In this document: positions 1 through 12,409 of the stretch, in pieces
Position numbering within the stretch: the first letter of the stretch is position 1
Layout: every line of letters starts with the position of its first letter
NCBI GenBank assembly: GCA_019009955.1
Contig: JADPXZ010000007.1
Location: 5,652,001-5,716,000 of the forward strand
Origin: Riptortus pedestris
Taxonomy: Eukaryota; Arthropoda; Insecta; Hemiptera; Alydidae
Length of the DNA: 64,000 nt
Direction: 5' to 3'
Notes under the pieces: model-generated
What the model was told of the DNA's origin: nothing
The model's input: only the letters and a program-made list of their open reading frames with translations
Database searches by the model: none
Translations under genes and position numbers: made by a program

Positions 1-18
1 AATGAGCTCCGTTCAAAA

Positions 19-102
<84 letters not shown>

Positions 103-234
103 ATCTATCTATCTATATGTTTGTCTGTTACCGCTCTAGCGGTCGCAATTTTTGTTTGATCTTTACCAAACTCGGAATTTAATCGTTTTATGTAAAAAGG
201 AAGATCAAGTTCGTTAACGGCTGAAATCGGACAT
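1..234 (+). repeat. Family A element, internal fragment with (TA)n
   Basis: A (TA)n tract at about 21-100 is followed by the family A middle section (GCTCTAGCGGTCGCAATTTT, then AAGATCAAGTTCGTTAACGG). It breaks off at about 234, so both termini are missing: the left one is outside the window and the right one is absent. Confidence 0.75.
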
Positions 235-298
235 TATCGCGACATTGTGAATTATTGGATTCCAACGAATTTATATGCATGAAGGCAATGAATTATTA

Positions 299-923
299 TA
301 CACTCAACCGCAAAAAAAACCGGACACTTAGATTTAGTCTTATAATTTTGTTAAATACTTAATATATATGTATATTAATCTTTTTAATTAAAATAATTGG
401 TTAATCTATAGGTTATTTAAACAAAATCTGCCAAAAGTGAATAATTTTTATGGATTATTTACACAAAAATACTAAATAAAAAGAAAGAAGATAAATTAAC
501 AGATTTAAAAACAAAAAATTATTCTTCATTTTTATTACAGTGAATGGTTTTATTAGGACTTGGCTAGCCGAAGCGTTTCGGCAATGTAACGTAAGCTGCG
601 GCCTTCCATCTAAGTTTGATAAGAGCCATTATTCTGGACCGAAAGAAAAATAAAACATTAATTAAAGAAATTGCTTGATTAATAATAAAACATGTTTAAA
701 CGTGCGACATAACTTCTTACAGTTTAGAATAGATCAAACTTGACGACAAATAAATCTAATTGGAGTTTTATCTAATTGTTTACTAATCCTGAAGGGATTA
801 GTTCAATGGACTTAGACTCTAAATTCTCTGTAATAACTAGAATAGCCACATAAAGAAAATTGATGAAAATTAGCTTTTAATACGACATAAATGAAGTGGC
901 CGGTTTTTTTGCGGTTGAGTGTA
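299..923. mobile_element. Tc1/mariner-type MITE
   Basis: Terminal inverted repeats begin CACTCAACCGCAAAAAAA at 301 and end with the reverse complement at 921. The match extends inward through CCGG and CACTT. A TA dinucleotide flanks each end, the target duplication typical of Tc1/mariner. The interior of about 575 bp is AT-rich and has no open frame, so this is a non-autonomous element. The left TIR has eight A's in its run and the right has seven. Confidence 0.8.
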
Positions 924-1049
924 TATCATATTCAATGATACATACAATTTGTGGACCCCAGAATGATTTCTGAATAAAATGTATTAAGTTAGTACAAAGT
1001 TTATTTATTGAAAACATCTGTTGTTTAAAATCAAGTAATCACTCCCATT

Positions 1050-1613
1050 AGCAGATTTGCCTTAAGGGAAATCAGCTATTGAGGTCGTACTCATGACGCG
1101 ATTTGAGAAACATTTCTTCCAAAATGTCCATCGATTCTAGTCAGGAGATGACGAAAATGAGCGTTCAACGCTCTAGCGGTCAGAAATTTTGTTTGATCGT
1201 TTCCAAACTCGATATTTAGTCTTTTTATGCAAAAAGACAGATCAAGTTCGTTAACGGCTGAAATCGGATCAGTGGGAGGGGGGTTTATTTTCGTATTTTC
1301 GAAAAATCTCCGTTATTATGCGTCGGATCGAAAAATTTGTAAAATAAAAAAAAACATAACCAATTCTTATTGCAATATTAGAAAATTTTCCTATATAAAA
1401 TATTGTTATATACATTTTTTCTCTATCTGGTATATTAGCCGAGATATTTGCTTTTTTTTTAATTAAGTGTTAACGAGTTACGAGTTAGATTCCCGCCAAT
1501 TGCTTGTTGGACCGTTTCCGTAACTGTTCAGCTCTCGTATGTATATTTCTCTATTGTATAATACATGACGCTGGAGAAAATCTGCTTAGTTTACGCAGAG
1601 CCTCCCGGACTTT
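1050..1613 (+). mobile_element. Family A (HINE-like) element, short form without microsatellite
   Basis: The left end AGCAGATTTGCCTTAAGGGA is followed by the usual left block, but the (TA)n is missing. The left block runs straight into the GCTCTAGCGGTC section through a short junction (GAGCGTTCAACGC). The right end is degraded (TTTACGCAGAGCCTCCCGGAC). The junction recurs in the inverted copy at 4346-4795, so both derive from the same copy. Confidence 0.75.
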
Positions 1614-1880
1614 TTTAAAAATAACGTTAAAGTATATACCGTTAACTGTTTTAATTGACAATCATTAACCAAAAGAGCAATTTTAGGTAAAGAATTTATA
1701 TATCAAAGTACATTTTAAACTGATGAATCATATTTTTCTACTCATACGAATTTCTAAATTTTTCTACATATTTATTTTTACACTTGTAATAAACAATGAA
1801 AGAGTCAAATAACCATTCAATTTATTACTTTAGGTGGTAGATCACATGTCTTAGAACCAAAACAAAAAAAAAAAAAAGCA
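1050..1880 (+). repeat. Arm 1 of a large inverted duplication
   Basis: The family A copy at 1050-1613 plus about 265 bp of unique flank (about 1614-1880) recurs in inverted orientation at 4795-3243. Shared landmarks include the unusual GCGTTCAACGC junction, ACCGTTAACTGTTTTA, and GTAGATCACATGTCTTAGAA. Arm 1 lacks both the 0.78-kb family A insertion and an indel of about 60 bp that are found in arm 2. Confidence 0.75.
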
Positions 1881-2789
1881 GTCAGGGGACTGCCGGTAGA
1901 AGTGAAAACTCCTTTAGCTTTGATCGCTCAATTTTGGCATTGCTGAGAAATTTTTTTTACGAAGTCTTATTTTAAAAATATTTTTAGTTATTTATCAATA
2001 AGTAACAGTTATGTTCTATTTTACATGAAAAAATGAAATGACAAAAATTATAGTGATAAAAAAAAAATCGGTATATGGTAGCTAAAGTAGGATACAAACA
2101 GTTTTGATTCGAATTTATTTAAATATCGGAATTTATTTAAATATTCGAATTTATTTATTTAAATATTCGAATTTATTTAAACTTCGGATTAAAATATCTA
2201 TGAAAGTAAAAATGGTAGATATATAGTATCTGTGAACGAAATGATGCTGGTTTTGTCCTCTTTAAAATGGTATGCGAACGAAAACTCTAGCTAATTTGGT
2301 TCAGGAGTTATGAAGAAAAGAAGCTCCTTTAGCTTTGAGTTGAGTACTAGCGGTGGCGGTGGCGGTGTCGCGATTTCATACTTTTTTCCTCTCCCGCAAA
2401 TGCTTCCTTACGGGCTGCACAACGTGCCTAAAGAAGTTTTCACTTCAAAAAGATTTACATGATTATTCTTATCCCCTTCCGAGACATTCAATTTAACATG
2501 AATTTATATTTATGAATATTTGCTTTCTAAAAAACTCAAATTGACAATTCGTAATTTTTTTCTGGCCACAAACACTGACTAGGTACTTTCGTTTATTTTT
2601 TGATAATTTTTAAAGTTATTTATGAATACATACAAAAAATGTCATCAAAATTGGTTTGTAAATAAGAATGTTATAATTTATTTTTGAATTGAAATCAAAT
2701 TAATGGCACTGTTCTTAGGAATAGAAAATACGAAACTCCAAAACTTTAAAAGATCATAAAATCAAAATTGTTAAACATATATCAAATAA
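1881..2789. other. AT-rich non-coding stretch with a small minisatellite
   Basis: No exon or recognised element was found. At about 2105-2190 an imperfect repeat of 19-24 bp (AATTTATTTAAATATTCG) occurs about four times. A short GGTGGC repeat (GGTGGCGGTGGCGGTG) lies near 2350. Confidence 0.5.
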
Positions 2790-2790
2790 G

Positions 2791-3238
2791 TCCGTGAAGC
2801 AGGGGCTGCGTAAACTAAGCAGATTTCCCAGCGTCAAGTTATACAATAGAGAAATATACATACGAGAGCCGAACAGTTACGGGAACGGCCCAACTAGCTT
2901 TTGGCGGGAATCTAACTCGTACGTTACACTTAATAAAAATGCAAATATCTCGGCTAATATTCAAGATAGAGAATAAATGTATATAACAATATTTATAGGA
3001 AATTTAATTTGCAATGAGAATGGTTCCATACAAGTTTTCGACCCGACGTATAGTAATAGAGATATTTCGAATTGTCGAAAATCACCCCTCTTAACCCCCT
3101 CTCCCATTTGTCCGATTTCAGCCATTCACGAACTTGATCTTTCTTTTTGCATAAAACGATTAAATATCGAGTTTGGTAACAATCAAACTAAATGATGACC
3201 GCTAGAGTGTTAACAGACAAATATATATATATATATAT
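2791..3238 (-). mobile_element. Family A element, truncated at the (TA)n tract
   Basis: Begins with the reversed right end (GTCCGTGAAGCAGGGGCTGC, CTAAGCAGATTTCCC). It runs through the core (ATATCTCGGCTAATATTCAA) to the TA tract near 3222. The left block with the hairpin is missing, replaced by the flank of the inverted duplication. Confidence 0.75.
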
Positions 3239-3289
3239 ATATTTTTTTTTTGTTTTAGTTCTAAGACATGTGATCTACCACCTAAAGTA

Positions 3290-3843
3290 AAAGTCCGTGA
3301 GGCAGGGGCTGCGTAAACTAAGCAGATTTCCCACGTGAAGTTATACAATAGAGAAATCTGCCTAATAACAACTGTAGTGGTAAGAAACGTCTAAACCTAA
3401 AACATTATTTAGGGCGTAACAACCCAGTAGTTTCTAGCCCCAAAAAACAGTTAACCTAACCTCTAAACCTATTCACGAGGGACGATATTTATGGTAACGG
3501 CCGCCAGAGCTCTCGTCGTAAACTCCGAACATTTCCTACTGGTGACCAAAGGCAGAATACAAATGCAAATATCTCGGTTAATATTCAAGTTTAGAGAATT
3601 AATGTATAGAAGAATATTTATATTATATTTAATTTACTATAAGATTGATTCTATACTATTTTTCGATCCGACTCTGAATATGGGTGATATTTTGAATTTT
3701 CAATAATCCCCCCTCTAAACCCCCCCTCCCTCTGGTCCGATTTTCAGCCATTAACGAACTTGATCTCTCTTTTTACGTAAAACGCTTAAATATGAAGTTT
3801 GGTAACGATTCAAACAAAAATTGCGACCGCTGAGCGTTAACAG

Positions 3844-3890
<47 letters not shown>

Positions 3891-4077
3891 TATAGATATA
3901 TATATATATATATAGATATATATATATATATATATATAGATATATATATATAATTTTGAACGGACCTCATTTTCGTCATCTCCTGGTAGGATCGATGGAC
4001 ATTTGAAGAAAGTTTTCGAAAATCGCGTCATGATACAACCTCAATAGCTGATTTCCCTAAGGGGAAATCTGCTAATA
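3290..4077 (-). mobile_element. Family A (HINE-like) element, complete, with in-window empty site
   Basis: Family reference copy. Read on the minus strand, its left end is AGCAGATTTCCCC with a hairpin of GGGAAAT/ATTTCCC arms. The conserved left block (TATTGAGG, ATCGATCCTACCAGGAG) follows, then a long (TA)n at about 3846-3950, the core unit and a right end with GGGAAATCTGCT and CAGCCCCTGCCTCACGGAC. AGCAGATTTCCC and GGGAAATCTGCT form subterminal inverted repeats. Subterminal inverted repeats, one hairpin, a central microsatellite, no coding capacity and T/T insertion are the known hallmarks of Helentron-associated elements such as DINE-1. The class assignment is inference; no Rep/helicase-encoding relative is present. 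Confidence 0.75.
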
Positions 4078-4345
4078 AAATGAATGGTTATTTGACTCTT
4101 TCATTGTTTATTACAAGTGTAAAAATAAATATGTAGAAAAATTTAGAAATTCGTATGAGTAGAAAATCGCTAAGAAAATAGTTAGGTTACATAAGTTTGT
4201 TTTTAATTAAATACTGTTTATATTATATGATTCATCAGTTTAAAATGTACTTTGATATATAAATTCTTTACCTAAAATTGCTCTTTTGGTTAATGTTGTC
4301 AAGTAAAACAGTTAACGGTATATACTTAAAGTTAATTTTAAAAAA

Positions 4346-4795
4346 GTCCGTGAGCGCGGGGGCTGCGTAAACTAAGCAGATTTCCCGCTCTTTTGGTTAA
4401 TGTTGTCAAGTAATAGTACACTTAATAAAAATGCAAATATCTCGGCTATATTCAAGATAGAGAATAAATGTATATAACAATATTTATAGAAATTTAATTT
4501 GCAATAAGATTCGTTATGTACAATGTCTCGATCCGCCCGTATAGAACGAAGATATTTCGAATTTTACGAAAATCCCGCATTTTTAAAACCCCCCTTCCAC
4601 TGGTCCGATTTCAGCCGTTAACGAACTTGATCTTTCATTTTGCATAAAACTTTTAAATATCGAGTTTGGTAACGATCAAATAAAATTTCTGACCGCTAGA
4701 GCGTTGAACGTAGCTCATTTTCGTCATCTCTTGACTAGAATCGATGGGCATTTGAAGAAAAATTTCTCAGGAAATGTCTGTTCCATTACCTTGGT
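4346..4795 (-). mobile_element. Family A element, short form (inverted copy of 1050-1613)
   Basis: The reversed right end (GTCCGTGAGCGCGGGGGCTG) is followed by an inserted 26-bp duplication of neighbouring flank, then the core and the GCGTTGAACG junction shared with the copy at 1050. The hairpin end is lost in the unique sequence that starts near 4790. Confidence 0.7.
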
Positions 4796-6480
4796 ACAGC
4801 CAGTCGGGATAGCCGTTGCTTATCCTCTCCGAGCCGGTGTCGGTAAGCCTCCGCGGGTTGGGGCGAGGGTGTGTGGCTTGTGTATTGGTCAAGCGGGACG
4901 GGGTGAGCGAAGGCGAAGGAGTTCGTGAGGTTGCCCGGGCGGGGCTGTATTGGTATGCGCGGGTGACGGAGAGGTTGGCGCTCGATAGGGCTGGCATTGT
5001 GGGCCGATGACGGTGGGTCCCGGATAATATGTGATAAAAGGGGTATGTATTTGGCGCGTTGTTGGGTGTTGTTGTGTTCGGGGTTGATCGGTAGCTAGAG
5101 AGCCGAGAGCGCGAGCGCGAGCGAGCGCGAGAGAGAGCGCGCGCGTCAGGACGCGAGAGCGCAGCAGACGGCGCAGTGGCGCGCCCGTCCCGAGAGAGAG
5201 AGAGAGAGGCGCGGGAGCGCGCGAGAGAGAGCGCGCGACGCGGGAGCGAGCGAGTCGGTCGAGCGAGACAAGAGAGAGACCCCGAGCGCGGGCGCGCGTC
5301 GCGCGCGCTCGCGTCGACGCGCGAGGCGCTGAGGAGCGCGCGGCGCGAGCGCGCGCGCGCGAGCCGACGAGCGCGCCCACCACCTCACGACGAGCATAGG
5401 ACCACCCCCCCCTCCACCCCCACCCCAACCACCCCACCCCCCCGCGCGATCCCGACCGCGCGCGCGCGCCGCCGCCCGAGCAGCGAGCGGAGATGCGCGA
5501 GCGCGACCGAGAACGGAGCCAAGCGCGCAGAGCGACAGACACACGCCCTCGCACAGCGCGCGAGAGACGAGGCGCGAGCGCGCACGCGCGAGCGGCGAGA
5601 GCGAGTCGCGTAACGCGCCCGGCTCATGAGCGCTCCTAGGTGCAAGCAAGAACGCAAGCAAGACAAGAGTAGAGAGAGAGCGAGCTGCGAGGACTCGACC
5701 AACACGCGCGCGCTCAGAGATCAGGGAGTGAGCGCGTGCGGCATCGGGGCGCAACCCAAGAGCGGAAGAGCTGAGCAGCGTGCGCGGCGTCGAGTAGCAG
5801 CGAGACGAGCGTCGTGCCGCGCGATCTGCGAGCGAGCGCGTGAGCGCGCGCGTGCGCTGCTCGCTTGCGACGCGTTTCGTCGTCTCGCGCGATCGCGCTC
5901 GCGGCGAGAGGAGAGCGACGCAAGAAAGCAAGAAAGAACGACGAGCGAGAGAGACGCGCGCTCGCGCGAGGGACGGGAGCGCGAGCGCCCCGCGCGCCCG
6001 CGCGCGAGAGAGCGAGCGAAAAGAGAGCGACGACGAGCGCGATAGTGCGCAGCAGCAGAGCGCCCGACGCCGAGCGCGCAGCGCGTCTCGCGGTGGGCGC
6101 GAGCGGCGCGCAACCCCGACTGCGCGAGACGGCAGACAACTAACACAAGAGCGAGAAAAAACAGAGCGTTGAGCGCACAACGCTCGCGAGAGCACCACAC
6201 GCGCAAGCACCACGCTAACACAAATCGGCCGAGACGAGGAGTAGAACACACACGAGGACGCAGCGAGGAGATGCGCTACTAGCGGAGCTCGGCTCGCGAC
6301 GAGTACGCCCCACACACGTCGAGGATCTCTCTTTCAGCACCGACCACCCCTCCCGCTCCTATCTACTCTCTTCCCTCTCGCCCTGACGCGAGAGACTCAC
6401 CCGACACGCCGCGCGTAGCGAGCGCTCTCTTCCCCTCCCCGCGCACCGAGAGAGTGCGCGAGAGAGCGAGCGATCCAGAT
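4796..6480. other. CpG-rich low-complexity block
   Basis: From about 5100 the sequence is almost entirely GCGC, GAGCGC and GAGAG runs, with a C-rich stretch at 5400-5445. It stands out sharply from the AT-rich surroundings. Stop codons are rare in all frames simply because of this composition, so the Arg/Ala/Ser-rich frames on both strands are not credible proteins. The first 300 bp are less repetitive GC-rich sequence of unknown origin. It may be intronic to the DPP-like gene. Confidence 0.6.
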
Positions 6481-6744
6481 ACTGTAAAACCTCTCTAACA
6501 ACATACACCGAACAGCGGCGTAACATGTTACACACATAGTGTACACACAATAAAATAGGACGTAAGGACAATTAAAAGCGCAACACCCGGACAAGTACAG
6601 AATAACCAGGGAATTAAAACACCCCGCGACCCCGAACCGTCGAAACTAGAAAGAGGACTACAACAAAATACGCAACAGTCCCAAGAATCCCAGAGCCACT
6701 ATCTCCAATGAGGGACGAACGACAACACAGGTGAGGGATCGCGC
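6481..6744. other. Unique spacer between GC-rich block and CT tract
   Basis: About 260 bp of non-repetitive sequence. Neither strand shows a convincing exon. A CAG/GTGAGG string near 6730 resembles a plus-strand splice donor, but no supported frame precedes it. Confidence 0.4.
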
Positions 6745-8623
<1,879 letters not shown>

Positions 8624-8674
8624 GGAATATTCAAGCTAAAATTTTAATAAAATACGTTGTATTGAAATACTTAC

Positions 8675-8727
8675 GATGATTCCCGTTCTACCATTCGATA
8701 AAGTCCATCCGTCGTGTGACTGTAAAC
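8675..8727 (-). CDS. Internal exon, dipeptidyl-peptidase 4/10-like protein (S9B)
   Basis: A 53-bp minus-strand exon between acceptor TTATTTCAG and consensus donor GTAAGTAT. Continuing in phase 0 from the exon at 17504-17430 it reads VYSHTTDGLYRMVERES and ends with two bases of a split codon. The pattern K-V-Y-x-H-(S/T)-x-x-(A/G)-x-Y fits the segment after the second propeller strand in DPP4/DPP10 proteins, where K-x-F/W-R-H-S-Y-T-A-x-Y is typical. Splice sites, phase and family position agree. The following exon would lie to the left and was not found. On its own the exon is short, and its identity depends on the two exons upstream. Confidence 0.65.
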
Positions 8728-8779
8728 CTGAAATAACGTAAAATAGTTATTAGAGAAAATATATGATAAAGCACAATGC

Positions 8780-9740
8780 TTGCAATGTAATATACACTTT
8801 TTCTCTATCATGAATACTAACCGAGATATTAGCAAAATTTGCATCTCAGACTAATCTATTTGCTATCATAAATTCTTAATATCCCGTTATAATAATCTGA
8901 GAGTAAATGTTATAGATCAAATTTGTGAAAGCTATGATGCTTACAATGTTGATATATGCACTTTTCTCTATCGTAAATATTAACCGAGATATTAGCAAAA
9001 TTTGCATCAGACCTAATTATTCTAGCTATTTCTTAATATCTTAATACCTCCGTTATTATGAGCCTGAGAGTAAAATGTTATAGAACCAATCTTGTTGAAC
9101 TATTGATGCTCTACAATTGTTGTTATATGCACTTTTTCTCTATCGTAAATATTAACCGAGATATTAGCATTTTTCTTTAATAAAATGTTGCACAAGATTA
9201 GTATGTCAGACCTAAAGTATTTATTTCAGCTGTTCACAACAAAAATTCCAAATATCTCCGTTATTATGAGCCTGAGAGTAAAATGTTATAGAACCAATCT
9301 TGTTGAACTATTGATGCTCTACAATTGTTGTTATATGCACTTTTTCTCTATCGTAAATATTAACCGAGATATCTTCGTTTTTCTATAATAAAGTCTTTCA
9401 CAAGGTTAGTATCTCAGACTTAATCTATTTTATTATGAGTCTAAGAGTAAAATGTTATAGAACCAATCTTGTTGAACTATTGATGCTCTACAATTGTTGT
9501 TATATGCACTTTTTCTCTATCGTAAATATTAACCGAGATATTTGCATTTTTCTTTGAAACTAGTTAATTTCTCATACGTAATATATTTATTTTACCTATT
9601 CACAAAAAAATTCCAAATATCTCCGTTATTATGAGCCTGAGAGTAAAATGTTATAGAACCAATCTTGTTGAACTATTGATGCTCTACAATTGTTGTTATA
9701 TGCACTTTTTCGTAGCTCAAATATTAATCGTGTGAATGAG
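8780..9740 (+). repeat. Tandem array of the family A core unit
   Basis: About five units of about 190-240 bp. Each runs from ATATCTCCGTTATTATGAG through ATAGAACCAATCTTGTTGAA and ATTGTTGTTATATGCAC to AAATATTAACCGAGATAT. The first two units are more degraded. Frames such as the one at 9185-9388 are translations of this unit. The array starts about 50 bp from the DPP-like exon. Confidence 0.8.
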
Positions 9741-9994
9741 AAACTATTGAAACAGGCATCATATAAGTTATATATCATCTCAGAAATTTATTTTAGTTTT
9801 TCTAATAAAATGAAATATTTTTGCGGGAAGCTTTTAATCTGAAATACATAATCAATAGGGAATCCAGCAAAATGTCAGTTGGAGAAAGGTTTCAGCATTT
9901 CTCTCTGAATACCAAATCACATTTCTAGACTCTACTTTTAGCTAAATGTCCATCGATCCTATCCATAATAAATGGGGATCATTTATATATATAA

Positions 9995-10804
9995 GAAAAT
10001 GTAGGCTGCGCATGTGTAATATTCATTGATCAGGAATTGACAGAGATACATAAATTTAGACTGGGACACAACTGCACAAATATTCAAGCAGAACAATACG
10101 CTATACTGAAAACCTTACAAAAAATACAAACTGAACATACAAAACATAATACACTTTGTATATAGACCGACAGTAAAGTAACGATACAAAAACTACAGAA
10201 CCGTACAACCTATGACCCGTTAACAACACAAATCAGAGAACTTATAGCAGAATTAAATCATATTAACATATACTTTTCACGGGTTAAAGCACATTCTAGA
10301 AATGAATCGGCCGATAGAGCTGCTAAGTCTGCTTCAAAAGATTCCCAATTACCGGAATGTTACAATAAAATCTCCAAAGCCCACGTAAAATATATGTTAA
10401 AAGCTCATCAATGGACTGTAACTAATAAAGGACAACATTTAAAACTTTTCATTCCGAACATTAACACATATTTCAACAGCAAATACATACAGACAGACTT
10501 TTACATTACACAATTAGTAACAGGACATGGTTCACTAAATTCTTACTACCGACGATTCAACATAAAAGACAACAATACTTGCCGCTGTGATTACTCGACT
10601 CGACAAACAGCTAAACACTTAATATACGATCGCAGACTACTGACTAACCAACGACAAAAACTAAAACAAGACATTGAACAAAAAAAAAGCAAAGACAAAC
10701 TATTTTTAAAATATAATAATGCTTTTAAAATATTCGCAGAACATGCTTTCGATACAATTAATCGGTCGAATACTTATTACAGCCGATACAACTACTATAC
10801 TTAA
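9995..10804 (+). pseudogene. R1/I-like LINE fragment: RNase H and C-terminal zinc-finger region
   Basis: One frame, open from 9995 to a TAA at 10802-10804 apart from an in-frame TAG near 10163. The first half resembles a LINE-type RNase H: GCACVIF, then IQAEQYAIL with the conserved Glu, TDSK just after the stop, and VKAHSRNESADRAAKSA with the terminal His and Asp. The second half has the Y-x-x-RFNIK...CRCD...TAKHLIYD pattern seen in the C-terminal Cys/His region of R1-like elements. Reverse transcriptase and endonuclease are missing. It is a 5'-truncated, inactivated copy of a kind typical of R1, Loa or I clades; which clade cannot be settled here. Confidence 0.75.
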
Positions 10805-11162
10805 AATATTTATGGATATTCATTATTTCTTTTCTCTTTTTCTTTTAAGACTAATAATGATCTCTTTATGCGTTTTTATTTAACGTTGTTATTGTTAATT
10901 CTTTATATATATATGTCATAGTTTTGAAATAATCTATGTATAAATTGCTTGTAGTCGACTCCAAATGCATGTGATATGCTAACTTGCATCGGACATGCAG
11001 AAACAAATAAACGGCCTTCTTATAGCCCGCACTATACCAACGAAACAAATAAATTTTTGGAAATTTTTTATAAAAGTATATTCATGTTTGTCGAAAATTA
11101 AATGGCTCTACTTTTCAAGGCGGGGTTGGGAAGTGCGGAGGGGTTCAATGAAGTGCCGCTAA
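10805..11162. other. LINE 3' region and unassigned AT-rich DNA
   Basis: Probably the 3' untranslated part of the R1-like fragment, up to about 11050 (AACAAATAAA-rich). About 100 bp of unassigned sequence follows. No exon is seen. Confidence 0.4.
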
Positions 11163-11698
11163 TTGATGGAAGGCAGAGCCTCGGTCTCATCCTGCTTAAT
11201 AACTATCCATTGGATACCAGGACATTCAGACATCACGGAAAATATTTTGGTTGACAAACATGCAAAATTAGCAACTCAACTTGACATGTTACACACTGAT
11301 CACATCACAGGATACGATGCCATTAAACTCATTAAAAAAGAGGTCAGCCTAAAATGGGAAGCGGAATGGCATCTGACAGACACAAAACTACGAGAAATAA
11401 AAAACACTATTCGTGGCTGTCCAGTAATCAGGATACTAGAAGAGAAGAAGTAGTCCTTGCTCGTTTGAGGCACGGCCATTCACGGATAACACACGGACAC
11501 CTCATGACTAGGACTGAACCACCATTATGTACACTCTGCAATACACAACTGACTATCAAACACTTACTTACAGACTGCAGACTAATAACTGACAAGAACT
11601 TACCCACCAACCTATCTGAACTACTACACGACGACAGCCCATACATTACAAAAGTCATGAAACACCTCAAAGACACACACATTTACAACCAGATATAA
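11163..11698 (+). pseudogene. Jockey-like LINE fragment (end of RNase H and C-terminus), frameshifted
   Basis: The first frame (to 11453) contains ITIHWIPGHSDITEN and VDKHAKLA, the last RNase H motif (W-x-P-x-H, then N and D-x-x-A). It then has the Lys/Trp-rich linker WEAEWHLTDTKLREIK. The reading continues in another frame from about 11420 to 11698, with EVVLARLRHGHSRITHGHL and CTLCNTQLTIKHLLTDC. These are the R-L-R-x-G-H and C-x-x-C...H...C patterns at the end of Jockey/CR1-group pol proteins. The frame change near 11420-11440 disables it. A stop at 11696-11698 matches the natural C-terminus. Confidence 0.78.
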
Positions 11699-11789
11699 CA
11701 TTAAATAATGTAATAATAATAAATAGACTGCAATAATATCCACTGGAGAAAAAATAAATAACCGTATTTTTACCTACCTCTGTAGATTT

Positions 11790-12408
11790 TTAGCAGATTT
11801 CCCTTAAGGGAAATCAGCTATTGAGGTCGTACTCATGACGCGATTTTCGAAAAATTTCTTCAAATGTCCATCGATCCTACCCAGGAGATGACGAAAATGA
11901 GGTCCGTTCAAAATTATATATATATAGATAGATAGATAGATATATTTGTCTGTTAACGCTCTAGCGGTCGCAATTTTTGTTTGATCGTTACCAAACTCGG
12001 AATTTAATCGTTTTATGTAAAAAGGAAGATCAAGTTCGTTAATGGCTGAAATCGGACCAGTGGGAGGGGGGGTTTAGAGGGGGGATTTTCGAAAATTCGA
12101 AATATCTCCGTTACCATACGTCGGATCAAAAAATTGTATAGAACCAATCTTATTGCAAATTAAATTTACTATATATATTGTTCGATACATTTATTCTGTA
12201 TCTTTACTATTAACCGAGATATTTGGATTTGTATTGTGAGGATGGTCGGCTATGTTCGGGAGTTTTCGCCGAGCGCACTAGCGCTAGTGTAGCAGGATCA
12301 CTAACTATTCGTCCTCGTGAGAATAGGTTATTACTAGGCAGATTTGTCTATTGCAAAAATTCATGAGGGAAATCTGCTTAGTTTACGCAGCCCCTGCGTG
12401 ACGGATTT
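11790..12408 (+). mobile_element. Family A element, complete
   Basis: Intact left hairpin (AGCAGATTTCCCTTAAGGGA), a short TA/GATA tract at 11918-11945, the core unit and a right end CAGCCCCTGCGTGACGGAT. The sequence TTTT separates it from the next copy at 12410, which lies in the same orientation. Confidence 0.85.
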
Positions 12409-12409
12409 T

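Larger units (their letters stand above)
3243..4795 (-). repeat. Arm 2 of the inverted duplication, carrying a family A insertion
   Basis: Reverse complement of arm 1 (1050-1880), interrupted by the family A copy at 3290-4077. Arm 2 also has about 60 extra bp near 4150-4210 and a 26-bp local duplication beginning GCTCTTTTGGTTAATG at about 4281 and again at about 4388. Confidence 0.75.

Noticed and set aside
3837..4031. Frames with Tyr-Ile repeats.
   Set aside because: Direct translation of (TA)n microsatellites.
4889..6315. Long Arg/Ala/Ser-rich open frames on both strands (up to 389 codons).
   Set aside because: They overlap each other in several frames and come from GCGAGA-type low-complexity DNA lacking stop codons; no domain or splice signal supports them.
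9185..9388. Small recurring frame (ISVIMSLRVKCYRTNLVELL) seen at several loci, e.g. 18264, 18497, 41095 and 56643.
   Set aside because: It is the translation of the family A core unit; its recurrence reflects the repeat and it is interrupted in most copies.
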